Below are positions 47,230 through 56,080 of a stretch of DNA of 64,000 bases, piece after piece. Position 1 is the stretch's first letter. The number at the start of each line of letters is the position of its first letter. The notes under the pieces were generated by a model. That model was not told the origin of the DNA and made no database searches. It saw nothing but the letters and a program-made list of their open reading frames with translations. A program made the position numbers and the translations under genes. This stretch comes from Nonomuraea indica (lineage in GTDB: Bacteria; Actinomycetota; Actinomycetes; Streptosporangiales; Streptosporangiaceae): assembly GCF_002850745.1 (NCBI RefSeq), contig NZ_PJOK01000064.1, positions 62,001 to 126,000 on the forward strand. Direction: 5' to 3'.

Positions 47230-48099
47230 ATGATGCGCAAGGGAATGCTGCTCCCGATGGGAGTGGCCGTGGAGGTGATCGGCGCCGGCGTGCTGGCCGC
47301 CGGGGTCGCCGGGATGTTCATGTGGCCGATGCCGGGCTGGGCGGTCACCGCCTTCACGGTCGGCATGGCGCTGACGGTTCCCGGAGCGTTCCTGCTCGTG
47401 TGGGGCCTCACCAGCCGTGCGATGGGCAGGGCCATGGCGGGCTTCGACGGGGCACCGGCGCGGCCGGGCGGGGCCGGCGGGCTGTTCGGGCTGCTCAAGG
47501 ACATGGCCGGTGGCGGCAACCACGATCTCCTGGCCAACGGCGTGCGGGCCGGCGCGGTCGTCCTCGCCATGCGCGACACCGGCGTGACGGTCAACGACCA
47601 GCCCGTGGTCGCGTTCGATCTGGAGGTGCACCCCGCGGACGGGGAGGCCTACCGGCTCGCCCACCGCGACTCGCTGCCCCGCCTCCTGGTGGGCGCCGTC
47701 CTCCCGGGCGCCCGCCTGCGCCTCTTCGTCGATCCGCACGACCGCGGCCGTGTCCGCATCGACTGGGAGCAGGCCCCGGCGCAGGGCTTCCCCCCGGCGG
47801 GAGAGCGGGTGTCGGCCGCCGACATCCTCGCCCGGGGCGTACCCGCCGTGGTCACCGTCCTCGGTACGTTCTCGACGAACGGGATGACGGCCGACAACGG
47901 CGATCCCATCGTGGGGCTGCTTCTCCGCGTGGACGGCCCGCACGGCCCGTACGAGGTGCGCCTCGCCCACCGGGTGCCGCCGCACCACCTGGCCGGCCTC
48001 CTCCCCGACGCCCGGCTCGTCGCCAGGGTCGCCCCCGAGGACCCGCAGAAGGTCGCCATCGACTGGGACGGGGTGCACGCCGCCGGCCGAGGGCGCTGA
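47230..48099 (+). CDS. Membrane protein of unknown function with duplicated soluble domain
   Basis: 289 residues from ATG 47230 (GAGGAAG upstream). Two N-terminal helices (MGVAVEVIGAGVLAAGVAGM, WAVTAFTVGMALTVPGAFLL) are followed by two similar beta-rich units: VAFDLEVHPADGEAYRLAHR with GARLRLFVDPHDRGRVRIDW, and VGLLLRVDGPHGPYEVRLAH with DARLVARVAPEDPQKVAIDW. This duplicated pattern resembles DUF3592-type or SHOCT-associated envelope proteins. No catalytic residues are evident. Stands alone between the exporter and another protein of unknown function. Confidence 0.72.
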   Translation: MMRKGMLLPMGVAVEVIGAGVLAAGVAGMFMWPMPGWAVTAFTVGMALTVPGAFLLVWGLTSRAMGRAMAGFDGAPARPGGAGGLFGLLKDMAGGGNHDLLANGVRAGAVVLAMRDTGVTVNDQPVVAFDLEVHPADGEAYRLAHRDSLPRLLVGAVLPGARLRLFVDPHDRGRVRIDWEQAPAQGFPPAGERVSAADILARGVPAVVTVLGTFSTNGMTADNGDPIVGLLLRVDGPHGPYEVRLAHRVPPHHLAGLLPDARLVARVAPEDPQKVAIDWDGVHAAGRGR

Positions 48100-48135
48100 G
48101 CGCTGCCCCGACCGGAGCCGGGGAATACTGGCGTC

Positions 48136-49488
48136 ATGGGTGGCGACGACACGGCAGGAGGTCAGCGCGCGAGGCCGGCAGGTGAGGTTGTCCGCCGCGT
48201 GGTGGCGTGGGCGCATGCCACGCGGGTGAGGCGCCTGCTCGCCCGCGGGTTCGATCCGCACACCGCCCAGTCGCGCGAGGCGGGGGCCCTGCGGGAGCTC
48301 GCCCGCCTCATGTGGGCGGCCCCTGAGGACAGCCGGGAGGCCCGGATCGCCGCACGGGCGGCCGACGAAGCCGCCGCCGACCCGTTCGCGCTGCGGGAGT
48401 TGCTGGCCGAGTTCTGCGCGCAGGCCGTGGGCGGCGTCCACCGCCGCACCGACTTCTCCCGGCTCCCACCCCGCCGCGTACCACCACAGATCACCGCCTT
48501 CCTTCTCGAACCCGTGGACGGCGCCGTTCACCAGCCGGGCGTACGGGCTGTCGCCTACCTGGACGCCCCGGAGCTCCCCCTCCCCGGGCCGGTGCACGGG
48601 TCGCACCGCGACCTGGCTGAGTGGCTCGTGCACGCGGCCAACGCCGAGAGCCCCGCGGAGACCTCCTTCGGTCCGCTGTCGGGCCTGCTGGCCCGCACCG
48701 ACCAGCCGCACCTCCTGGCCGCCCTGAGCTCGGCGTTCGTCTCCGGGGTACGCGACGGGGCTCACCACGCGACGCACCCGGACGCGCGCGAGCAGCCCAG
48801 GCCGTACCTGCTGTGGCGCGAGACGGAAGCGGCCCCCACCCTGCTCACCCGGATGCTGCGGGCCAACCCGCACCTCCCCCTCCTGCCGCCGGCGGCCGGG
48901 AAGGACGACCCGCCCCGGTTCGCCGGAGCCCACGCGGTGCTGCTCGCCCTGTTGAGGGACCGGCCGGACCTGGCCGGCCCGATCGCGCGTGCCACGGACG
49001 CGAGGAAGCTCGTGGACGCGCTGGCTCAGGGTGTCCTGCAGCCGGGTCCGCCCGAGATCGCCCAGGGTTGTCGCCGGCTGCTGCGGCGGCTGGACGACTC
49101 CGCGGCCCGGGACGAGGCGTGCGGGCGCGCCCTGGCCGGCGACGACCAGGAGATGCGCGCCGCCGTCGCCGAGGCCGGATACCTGCCCTCCATGCTCGAC
49201 GAGAGCGGGCGCGCGGCGTTCCTCTTCGCTACGGAGCAGTGGGAGCGTTATGACGCGGCCGACCCCCGCGGCCTCCTGGTGACCGGCTACTTCGCCGACG
49301 TCTCGTCCCGGCCCGCCGGTGGGGAATGGTGGTGGTGGACGCTCAAGTACGCCGTCGTGACGGCCGCGGCCCGGTCCGGCCGGCCCGCTCCCCTGCCTGC
49401 GCCGCCCACGACACCCTCCCCCTCGCGCCGGAAGGGGCCCATCGGCAGCTGGCCGACCAGCTACACGGGCGGGTTCGGCAGCCACTGA
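48136..49488 (+). CDS. Alpha-helical protein of unknown function
   Basis: 450 residues, no signal peptide, no membrane helix. The middle is rich in Leu/Ala helices (ALRELLAEFCAQAVGGVHRR, AVLLALLRDRPDLAGPIARA), reminiscent of HEAT-like repeats. Conserved-looking motifs include FLFATEQWERYDAADPRGLL and VTGYFADVS. The last ~45 residues turn into a Ser/Pro/Arg-rich tail, so a late frameshift cannot be excluded. There is no ribosome-binding site before ATG 48136, 36 bp after the preceding stop. Function unknown. Confidence 0.6.
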   Translation: MGGDDTAGGQRARPAGEVVRRVVAWAHATRVRRLLARGFDPHTAQSREAGALRELARLMWAAPEDSREARIAARAADEAAADPFALRELLAEFCAQAVGGVHRRTDFSRLPPRRVPPQITAFLLEPVDGAVHQPGVRAVAYLDAPELPLPGPVHGSHRDLAEWLVHAANAESPAETSFGPLSGLLARTDQPHLLAALSSAFVSGVRDGAHHATHPDAREQPRPYLLWRETEAAPTLLTRMLRANPHLPLLPPAAGKDDPPRFAGAHAVLLALLRDRPDLAGPIARATDARKLVDALAQGVLQPGPPEIAQGCRRLLRRLDDSAARDEACGRALAGDDQEMRAAVAEAGYLPSMLDESGRAAFLFATEQWERYDAADPRGLLVTGYFADVSSRPAGGEWWWWTLKYAVVTAAARSGRPAPLPAPPTTPSPSRRKGPIGSWPTSYTGGFGSH

Positions 49489-49606
49489 AGGAGCGGCCGA
49501 ACCCGCGAAGGATCATGCGCGGGTGGCCCCGGGCCGGCAGGCATCCCGGGGCCGACGGCGCGGCAGAGGCTCGCGCGTTGACGTCGTGTGCCTCAGGGAC
49601 GGCGGG

Positions 49607-50503
49607 TCACCAGGCGCGGGTCCGCCCGACCCACACGTTGCGGGCGCGGAAGTAGGTGTTGCCGGTGGGGCCGGGCTGCTGCGCCCAGTCGGCGTCGCCG
49701 GGCTCACCGGAGGCGTAGGAGCCCATCTGCAGGTTGATGATCAGCCGCTGCGGGATGCCCGCCCAGCCGACTCCTCGATGGGTCGCCTTCCAGACCCCGT
49801 CGAAGTAGTAGTCGAGCATGACGTCGTCGCCGTCCTTGTACATCCAGACGCGGTACTTGTGCCAGGCGTCGGGATTGGCGACCTCGACGCGCTCCCGCTC
49901 GACGACCTCGCCTCCGTTCGCGTCCTTGCTCCAGGTGTTGAAGAGGTTCGTGGAGTCCCCGACGTACTCGAGGATGTCGGTCTCCGGCGGCCAGGCCGGC
50001 CAGGTGCCGGTGGTCCAGAAGGCCGGCCAGATGCCTCGGCCGGTCTGCGTGCGGAACTCGCCCTCGATGTCGTACTCGGGAAACTGGTCGTTGACGAGGA
50101 TCTGCTCCTTGGCGTGGACCGCGCCGGAGCGGTACCACAGTGGAGCGTTCGGCGCGTGCGGGCTGGTCCCGTCCGGCGCGGCCAGCCGGGTCGCCGTCAG
50201 GGTCAGCACGCCCTGGCTGAGGGAGACCTGGCCGGCGTGCATCCGGGCGGCGCCGTTGTGGGTGTCGGCGTCGCCCTCCCAGGGGTAGAGGTAGTTCCAT
50301 TCCTGGTTGAAGGCCGACAGGCTGGAGAAGGAGGACTTCTCGATGAGGTTCTCCCACGTGGCTCCGGCGCGGCGGGTGCGGTTGGCGTCCGGAGGCGTGG
50401 CGTGTGCCGCCGAGGGGCCGAGCGAGAGCCCCAAGGACAGACCGCCGGCGGCCGCCACCGCCGAGGTCAGCAGCCGGCGCCGGTTGAGCCCTTGTTCGGA
50501 CAT
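49607..50503 (-). CDS. Tat-exported GH16 endo-beta-glucanase-like glycosidase
   Basis: 298 residues. The N-terminus carries a twin-arginine signal (NRRRLLTSAVAAAGGLSLGL) with an AHA-type cleavage site. The GH16 catalytic motif is PPETDILEYVGD (E-T-D-I-L-E, nucleophile and acid/base about residues 172-177), with GRGIWPAFWTTGTWPAW before it and MLDYYFDGV later in the jelly roll. GH16 enzymes cleave beta-1,3- and mixed-linkage glucans, agar or laminarin; this short form fits a laminarinase/lichenase type. AGGAA precedes the ATG. Confidence 0.92.
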   Translation of the reverse strand: MSEQGLNRRRLLTSAVAAAGGLSLGLSLGPSAAHATPPDANRTRRAGATWENLIEKSSFSSLSAFNQEWNYLYPWEGDADTHNGAARMHAGQVSLSQGVLTLTATRLAAPDGTSPHAPNAPLWYRSGAVHAKEQILVNDQFPEYDIEGEFRTQTGRGIWPAFWTTGTWPAWPPETDILEYVGDSTNLFNTWSKDANGGEVVERERVEVANPDAWHKYRVWMYKDGDDVMLDYYFDGVWKATHRGVGWAGIPQRLIINLQMGSYASGEPGDADWAQQPGPTGNTYFRARNVWVGRTRAW

Positions 50504-50686
50504 GTTCGTTCCTTTCCTCGATCCCTGAGCCTGGACGGTGGCGGCCGGCGCCCTGACGCGTGTCGGCTTTGCCGCAATCTGTCCTCATCCGGGGGAATGA
50601 TCATGGTTAGGCGGGATCAGTATGGCACCGGCTTCCACGGAGGGAAGGAAAGATCGTCAAGTTTCGGGCTCGGGTGTCGCCGGGGC

Positions 50687-51694
50687 TCACGACTCCTCGA
50701 CATCCGGCCCCGGTGGCATCGTCGTACCGGCTGACAGCAGCCTCTCCGCCAGCGCCCGACAGCGCTCCCCGAGCTCCGGAGGGTCGAGCACCTCGAAGTC
50801 GTGCCCCAGCAGGAGCACGTGCATGAGTACGAAGTCGAGGTTGCCGGCGCCGCTGACCACCTCGCACCGCTCGCTCCCCCGCTGTCGTACGACGGCCGCC
50901 GACGCCGGAACCTGCGCGCGCACCGTGTCGGCGGGCGCGTGCACGAGGAAGCGCGCCTGGTGCGGGTAGACCCGGCTCGCCACGCTCTCCTGCACGTACG
51001 TGGCCGCGTCGGGCGCAGCGCGCGGGCGGAAGCGCCAGGCCCGTGCCGACACGTCGGTCATCCGGTCGACGCGGAAGCTGCGCCAGTCGTCGCGATCGAG
51101 GTCGTAGGCCAGGAGGTACCAGCGCCGGTCGGAGGCGACCAGACGGTAGGGCTCGACCCGCCGCCGGCGCACCTCGCCCCCTGACGGGTAGTCGAAGCCG
51201 GCCTCGACCTCGTCGCGGCAGGCTCTGGCGAGCGTCATGAGCACCTCGGGATCGACCGGCGTACGGGCCACGCCGAAGGACTCCACCGCGCCGGACAGTG
51301 CCCGCACCTCGTGCCGCAGCCGGGTCGGCAGCACCCGGTCGAGCTTGGTCAGCGCCCGCAGAGCGGCGTCGCCGGCGCCGGCGACCGCGCCGCCCGCGCC
51401 GGCGAGCAGCGAGACCGCCGTGGCGATCGCCTCCTCGTCGTCGAGAAGCAGCGGCGGCAGGTCCCGCCCCGCGCCGAGCCGGTAGCCACCGCCGACACCC
51501 TGGCCGGCATGCACCGGGTAGCCGAGCGCGCGCAGCCGCTCGACGTCACGCCGGATCGTGCGCGGTGTCACGCCGAGCCGGTCGGCGAGCTCGGGGCCGG
51601 TCCAGACCTGGCGCTGCTGCAGCAGCCCCAGCAGGGTGAGCACCCGCTCCGTCGTGCCCCGCTCGGCGCCGCCCGCGATGTCCACGTCACTCAC
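50687..51694 (-). CDS. HTH-WYL regulator (YafY-like)
   Basis: 335 residues from GTG 51694. N-terminal DeoR-type winged helix (TERVLTLLGLLQQRQVWTGP, ELADRLGVTPRTIRRDVERL) followed by PVHAGQGVGGGYRLGAGRDL and a WYL domain (VEPYRLVASDRRWYLLAYDL) then the WCX dimerisation extension. WYL domains bind nucleic acids or small ligands. It is divergent from the DinB-VOC operon; GCGGAC-N7-GTCCGC between them is the likely site. Confidence 0.9.
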   Translation of the reverse strand: MSDVDIAGGAERGTTERVLTLLGLLQQRQVWTGPELADRLGVTPRTIRRDVERLRALGYPVHAGQGVGGGYRLGAGRDLPPLLLDDEEAIATAVSLLAGAGGAVAGAGDAALRALTKLDRVLPTRLRHEVRALSGAVESFGVARTPVDPEVLMTLARACRDEVEAGFDYPSGGEVRRRRVEPYRLVASDRRWYLLAYDLDRDDWRSFRVDRMTDVSARAWRFRPRAAPDAATYVQESVASRVYPHQARFLVHAPADTVRAQVPASAAVVRQRGSERCEVVSGAGNLDFVLMHVLLLGHDFEVLDPPELGERCRALAERLLSAGTTMPPGPDVEES

Positions 51695-51707
51695 CCTGCC
51701 ACAGATA

Positions 51708-51726
51708 GCGGACCGATCCTGTCCGC
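51708..51726. promoter_or_regulatory. WYL-regulator operator GCGGAC-N7-GTCCGC
   Basis: Perfect 6-bp arms (51708-51713 and 51721-51726) in the 53-bp divergent gap, 14 bases from the WYL start and 22 from the DinB start. Confidence 0.7.
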
Positions 51727-51747
51727 CAGAGGTGTCAGGGTAGCCCC

Positions 51748-52335
51748 ATGGATGCAGACGGACTCGACTGGAACCGGACCCTGCGCGAGCAGTGGGAGTT
51801 CCACTGGAACCATCAGCTGCGAGCCCGGCTCGACGGCCTCACCGACGACGAGTACTTCTGGTCACCCGTGCCGGACGCCTGGAGCGTGCGGCCACGCGGC
51901 AGCTCGGCGGCGCCCGTGCAGGCCGGCGGCGGGGACTTCACCCTGGACTACGCCTTCCCCGAGCCGGTCCCCGCGGCCTTCACCACGATCGCCTGGCGAC
52001 TCGGTCACGTCATCGTCGGCGTCCTCGCCTTGCGCAACGCGGCGCACTTCGGCGCGCCGGCGGCGTCGTACGAGTCCTGGGAGTACGCCGGCAGCGCCGC
52101 CACCGCGCTCGACCAGCTCCAGACGCAGCTCGACGTCTGGCTGGCCGGAGTGCGCGGCCTCGGCGAGGCGGGGCTCCGGGTCCCCGTCGGCGCGAAGGAG
52201 CCCTACCCGGAGGCGTCCATGGCGGACCTGGTGCTGCACATCCACCGCGAGCTGATCCACCACCTGTCCGAGGTCTGCCTGCTGCGCGACCTCTACCTGC
52301 ACACGAAAGCCGCCACGAACGGAGCCACCCGATGA
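51748..52335 (+). CDS. DinB-superfamily protein
   Basis: 195 residues. A four-helix DinB/YfiT fold is indicated by WNRTLREQWEFHWNHQLRAR, YFWSPVPDAWSVRP and IAWRLGHVIVGVLALRNAAH with HIHRELIHHLSEVCLLRDLY; the His residues would form the metal site. Actinobacterial members are often mycothiol-dependent transferases. AGGG precedes the ATG. Its TGA overlaps the ATG of the VOC gene (ATGA), and the divergent WYL regulator likely controls both. Confidence 0.86.
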   Translation: MDADGLDWNRTLREQWEFHWNHQLRARLDGLTDDEYFWSPVPDAWSVRPRGSSAAPVQAGGGDFTLDYAFPEPVPAAFTTIAWRLGHVIVGVLALRNAAHFGAPAASYESWEYAGSAATALDQLQTQLDVWLAGVRGLGEAGLRVPVGAKEPYPEASMADLVLHIHRELIHHLSEVCLLRDLYLHTKAATNGATR

Positions 52336-52793
52336 GCCGCCACATCCAGGTCACCTTCGACGCCCACGACCCCCGGGCGCTGTCGTCCTTCTGGCGCGAC
52401 GTGCTGGGCTACGTCCACCCCGCCCCGCCGGGGGTCGAGCTGCCCGCGGACGCGGACCCGCTGGCCGCGTGGGACGACTTCCTCGCCCGAGCCGGCGTAC
52501 CGGAGGAGCAGCGCAACACCAACTCGGCCGTCGAGGACCCGGACGGGCACGGTCCACGGCTGTTCTTCCAGCGGGTCCCGGAGGGCAAGGTCGCCAAGAA
52601 CCGCGTCCACCTCGACGTCCGCGCCGCACCCGGGCTGCGGGGCGAGGAGCGGATGGCGGCCCTGGAGGCCGAGTGCGACCGGCTCGTCGCGCTGGGAGCG
52701 AAGCGGGTGCGTCGCCACGAGCCGGCTCCCCCGCTGAGCGCCGGCTTCATCGTGATGACGGACCCCGAGGGCAACGAGTTCTGCCTGGACTGA
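52332..52793 (+). CDS. VOC-family protein
   Basis: 153 residues beginning IQVTFDAHDPRALSSFWRDV with LGYVHPAPPG, the start of a glyoxalase/bleomycin-resistance VOC unit, and ending GFIVMTDPEGNEFCLD, the conserved final strand with a metal-ligand Glu. RLFFQRVPEGKVAKNRVHLD supplies the internal His. Translationally coupled to the DinB gene by ATGA. Probably binds or modifies a small electrophile; exact role unknown. Confidence 0.9.
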   Translation: MSRHIQVTFDAHDPRALSSFWRDVLGYVHPAPPGVELPADADPLAAWDDFLARAGVPEEQRNTNSAVEDPDGHGPRLFFQRVPEGKVAKNRVHLDVRAAPGLRGEERMAALEAECDRLVALGAKRVRRHEPAPPLSAGFIVMTDPEGNEFCLD

Positions 52794-52853
52794 CGCGGCT
52801 CGTCGCGGTCGCGGAAGCCCGGACCGGTCGAAGCGGCCGAGGCGGCCGGTCGG

Positions 52854-53384
52854 CTACCGCGACGCGTGGCGCTCGGGCGTGTCCTCCTCGGTGGAGGTGT
52901 CTCCGAGCGACTCGAGGAGGCCCCGCAGCAGGCCGGTCAGCCGCTCCCGTTCCTCCGGCGCCAGCCCGGCGAGCAGGCGCACCTCGTTCGCCACATGCGG
53001 CCCGACGATCTCGTCCACCATCGCGCGGCCCTGATCGGTCAGGCGGACGCGCACCGAGCGCCGGTCCTCCTCGTCGGGCAGGCGCTCGACGAGCCCCCGG
53101 GCCGCCAGGCGGTCGATCCGGTTGGTGACCGCGCCCGAGGTCACCATGGCGGCCCGGTTCAGGGCCCCCGCCGTCAGTTCGTACGGCGGCCCGGACCGGC
53201 GCAGGGTGGCCAGCACGTCGAACTCCCAGCGCTCGAGGCCGTGCCCGGCGAAGAACTCCTTCAGCTCCCGGTCGAGCAGCCGGGACAGCCGGGTGATCCG
53301 CCCGACGACCCCCATGGGCCAGACGTCGACGTCGGGACGCTCCCTCCGCCACTGGGCGAGGATCTGATCTACGACGTCGCTCAT
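52854..53384 (-). CDS. MarR-family regulator
   Basis: 176 residues. LERWEFDVLATLRRSGPPYE, LTAGALNRAAMVTSGAVTNR, IDRLAARGLVERLPDEEDRR, SVRVRLTDQGRAMVDEI give the complete MarR winged helix. GAGAGG is upstream of the ATG. A TCAACGTTCA near-palindrome (53412-53421) lies 28-37 bp upstream. It is divergent from the methyltransferase gene at 53567. Confidence 0.9.
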   Translation of the reverse strand: MSDVVDQILAQWRRERPDVDVWPMGVVGRITRLSRLLDRELKEFFAGHGLERWEFDVLATLRRSGPPYELTAGALNRAAMVTSGAVTNRIDRLAARGLVERLPDEEDRRSVRVRLTDQGRAMVDEIVGPHVANEVRLLAGLAPEERERLTGLLRGLLESLGDTSTEEDTPERHASR

Positions 53385-53566
53385 CGGCGGGGCCTCTCTC
53401 GGCGAACAATCTCAACGTTCATCTACTCGGCGGAGAGGATTCTCTCACGCGGCGCGGCGCGCCTCCCCGGCGAAGAGCACGGACGGGGCGGAGGTGAAGT
53501 ACGGCCTCCATCCTGGTATTCGCAGAGGCCGATGCGGCCACCGGATGTGTCCGACAGGATGATCAC

Positions 53567-54169
53567 ATGGCTGTGCAGAACCGCAAGCGGTGGAACCACA
53601 ACATCCACTACCACCCCCGCGTCCTGCGCGCGGTCCCCGACGGCGCCCGGCGCGCCCTCGACGTCGGCTGCGGCGAGGGCATGCTCGCCCGCGAACTCCG
53701 GCGCACGGTGCCCCACGTCACCGGCATCGACCTGGACGAGCCCAGCATCGGCCAGGCCCGAGAGCAGTCGGACGACGTCGAGTACGTCCTCGGCGACTTC
53801 CTCACCCACCCCTTCGAGCCCGCCTCCTTCGACGTCGTCGCGTCGGTGGCCACCCTGCACCACATGGACGCCGCCGCGGGGCTGGCCCGCATGCGTGACC
53901 TGCTGCGCCCCGGCGGGGTCCTGGCCGTCGTCGGCCTGGCCCGTAGCACCATGCCCGGCGACCTGCCGCGCGACCTGGCCGGCGTCGCCGTCGGCGTGTG
54001 CCACCGCGTGGTGAAGGGTCTCTGGCAGCACCCGTCCCCCACGGTGTGGCCGCCGCCGGTGACGTACCGGCAGATGCGGGCGCTGGCCGCCGACATCCTG
54101 CCCGGCTCCGAGTATCGCCGCCATCTCCTGCTGCGCTACAGCATCATCTGGCGCAAACCGCGGGACTGA
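53567..54169 (+). CDS. SAM-dependent methyltransferase
   Basis: 200 residues of the Methyltransf_11/25 type. Motif I is ALDVGCGEGMLARELRR, then VTGIDLDEPSI, FDVVASVATLHHMD and LLRPGGVLAVVGLA. The opening KRWNHNIHYHPRVLRAVPDG is common to small-molecule methyltransferases of actinomycetes. The C-terminal GVCHRVVKGLWQHPSPTVWP and YRQMRALAADILPGSEYRRH form the lid. Divergent from MarR; substrate unknown. Confidence 0.88.
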   Translation: MAVQNRKRWNHNIHYHPRVLRAVPDGARRALDVGCGEGMLARELRRTVPHVTGIDLDEPSIGQAREQSDDVEYVLGDFLTHPFEPASFDVVASVATLHHMDAAAGLARMRDLLRPGGVLAVVGLARSTMPGDLPRDLAGVAVGVCHRVVKGLWQHPSPTVWPPPVTYRQMRALAADILPGSEYRRHLLLRYSIIWRKPRD

Positions 54170-54200
54170 GCGGCGCCCGCCGCATGAACGCCGGGCAGCG

Positions 54201-54650
54201 CTACGGCCTTCGCGACGACGTCTGAACCACCCCGTTCGCGGCCGGAACACCGTCATCCGGCCACGCCTCGGTCCGCTTCTCCAGCCGGCCGCCTCGGGGC
54301 AGGGCGACGGCCATGACGGTGCTGGGGATGTCCAGCGCGATGCGGTGCCATCGCCCGCGCGGGACGATGACGGCGGTTCCGGCCGTCAGCCTGATCTCTT
54401 CCTCCTCCTGCCCCGGCCGCTCCGGGCGAAGGAAGAGGCGGAACTTCCCGATGAGGCAGCACACGACCTTCTCGCCCTCGGGGTGGACCTGCCAGTGGTC
54501 GGCGTGGACGTCGGCGCCGGTCTTCGCGTGGAAGGCCGACACCTGCCAGCCGTCCTGTTCGGAGTCCGTCGATCTTCGCCCGGCATGGATGCCGCCGCCC
54601 TGGTGAAGGTGGAGAAGGGACGTGAAGAGATCGATCGGGGTGATGGTCAT
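54201..54650 (-). CDS. Cupin-domain protein
   Basis: 149 residues from ATG 54650. A single cupin is seen: WQVSAFHAKTGADVHADHWQ, VHPEGEKVVCCLIGKFRLFL, then TAGTAVIVPRGRWHRIALDI. The metal ligands of motif 1 appear partly kept (His residues in HADHWQVHPEGEK) and motif 2 keeps PRGRWHRI. Cupins bind metals and small ligands; this size suggests a binding or isomerase role. No strong ribosome-binding site; an in-frame TTG at 54719 is an alternative start. Confidence 0.8.
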   Translation of the reverse strand: MTITPIDLFTSLLHLHQGGGIHAGRRSTDSEQDGWQVSAFHAKTGADVHADHWQVHPEGEKVVCCLIGKFRLFLRPERPGQEEEEIRLTAGTAVIVPRGRWHRIALDIPSTVMAVALPRGGRLEKRTEAWPDDGVPAANGVVQTSSRRP

Positions 54651-54709
54651 GCCGATCCGGCCTGTCTGCTCGTCACTGTCACTGACCTCTTGGATGGTGG
54701 GAGGTACCC

Positions 54710-54928
54710 GTGACCGCAATCGTCGTCCGGTCGCCGTTCGGAGACATCCTGCGAGCGAAGTCGTTCGCCGCTACCGCACCGGGTGCACGACCCGCCAGGC
54801 TACGACCCAGGGAGTATCACGCGTCAGGCGGCTTTCACTCGAGCGGCAGGGCGTGCCGTTCGGCAACCTGGCGGATCTTCTCCAGCGGGTACGGCGTCTT
54901 CCTGCTCTCACTCTGCAGGCCGTGGTAG
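54710..54928 (+). CDS. Small ORF with strong ribosome-binding site, uncertain
   Basis: GTG 54710 has GGGAGG 5 bases upstream and opens a 72-codon frame starting TAIVVRSPFGDILRAKSFAA. From about codon 43 it runs antisense to the kinase-like gene, so only the first ~125 bp are independent. No family is recognised. It could be a real small protein, a gene remnant, or chance. Confidence 0.25.
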   Translation: MTAIVVRSPFGDILRAKSFAATAPGARPARLRPREYHASGGFHSSGRACRSATWRIFSSGYGVFLLSLCRPW

Positions 54929-55890
54929 AAGTCGTTCAGCACGGTGGCCAGCGGGCTGTGCCGCGACAGTAGCGCGGCGACCCCGCCGGGCACGCCGGTC
55001 GGCCGCTTTCCCGCCGCCCATGTCCGCACCAGTTCGCGACGCTCCGGCCAGCCGACGCCGTGGAAGGCCCCGGCCAGCCAGTTCACCAGGTACGTCAGCG
55101 TGTAGGTGCGGTCGAAGGTCAGGTGCCGGCGGCAGAAGGCCTGCTCCTCCTCCGACAGGTCGAACCGGGGCGACACGGCCTGCCCGAAGTCGGTCACGTA
55201 GAGGCGGCGCCCGTCGGTGAGGATGTTCTCGAAATGCGCGTCGAAGTGCAGGAGGCCGCCCGCGTTCATGAACGACACGGCCTCACGCAGGCCCTGGTCC
55301 ACCAGGGCGCACGCGCGGTCGGCGTCGCCCGCGCGCACCCGCTCGTCCAGCCACTGGTGCAGGCTGCGGGGAAAGTACTCCAGGAAGAGCGTCAGGCTCG
55401 CCGGAGCCCCTGCCAGAGCTTCGAGGCGGCGGCGCACGCCCGGCGCGCCCTCCCAGAACGTGACCGCCCGATCGATGTCGGCCAGCCCTCCGTACAGCGG
55501 GGCGGGCTCGGCGTTGGGCAGCACCCGCCAGTGATACAGCAGCGGGAAGCCGGGGAACCGGCCGGTCAGCACCCACTCGGTGGTCATCCTGTGCGCGGCC
55601 AGCTCGCGCCAGGCGCCGAAGCCGGGCGAGCCGATGCCGTACTGGCAGAAGGGCGGCAGCCCGAACAGGTCGGCCGTCGAGTGCGGATGGCGCAGGTCGG
55701 GCTCGGTGAGGGGCACGCGTTTGACGAAGACCGAGGCGCCGCCGACCTCGAGCCGCGCGGACGTCCCGCCGATGCCGGTGCCGAGGGACACGGCCTCGCG
55801 CTCCAGCAGCTCGGCCAACTCCCGGTCGCCGTAGCGAGCCATGGCCGCGGAAACGTCACGGTGGGTGATCAGCCGCGCGTCCGTCATCAT
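54835..55890 (-). CDS. Protein-kinase-like phosphotransferase
   Basis: 351 residues from ATG 55890. An N-lobe-like beginning (SLGTGIGGTSARLEVGGASV, FVKRVPLTEPD supplying the Lys) is followed by the catalytic loop LLHFDAHFENILTDGRRLYV and the metal motif TDFGQA, as in aminoglycoside/choline-kinase-like and atypical protein kinases. The gatekeeper region LFLEYFPRSLHQWLDERVRA precedes it. Whether the substrate is a protein, sugar or antibiotic is not decidable from sequence. Convergent with nothing; ends near the small ORF. Confidence 0.82.
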   Translation of the reverse strand: MMTDARLITHRDVSAAMARYGDRELAELLEREAVSLGTGIGGTSARLEVGGASVFVKRVPLTEPDLRHPHSTADLFGLPPFCQYGIGSPGFGAWRELAAHRMTTEWVLTGRFPGFPLLYHWRVLPNAEPAPLYGGLADIDRAVTFWEGAPGVRRRLEALAGAPASLTLFLEYFPRSLHQWLDERVRAGDADRACALVDQGLREAVSFMNAGGLLHFDAHFENILTDGRRLYVTDFGQAVSPRFDLSEEEQAFCRRHLTFDRTYTLTYLVNWLAGAFHGVGWPERRELVRTWAAGKRPTGVPGGVAALLSRHSPLATVLNDFYHGLQSESRKTPYPLEKIRQVAERHALPLE

Positions 55891-56080
55891 GATCACCCTA
55901 CCGGCCGATGAGGGCTTGACGGCGCGTGGTTCGTCCCATCGCCCTTCCTGGCGCCGCTTCGTCTGAAGCGGATGTCGCATTGCCCTCCACGACAGCTGGT
56001 GAAACACATGTCCGTCCATCGGCGAAGGAGGGCGACCGTTCACGCTACCGAAGGCAGACAATGACACGAAAGATCTGGAT

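Noticed and set aside
46876..49485. 869-codon bottom-strand frame
   Set aside because: Antisense to two rightward genes; composition is Arg/Gly/His-rich with no domain signature.
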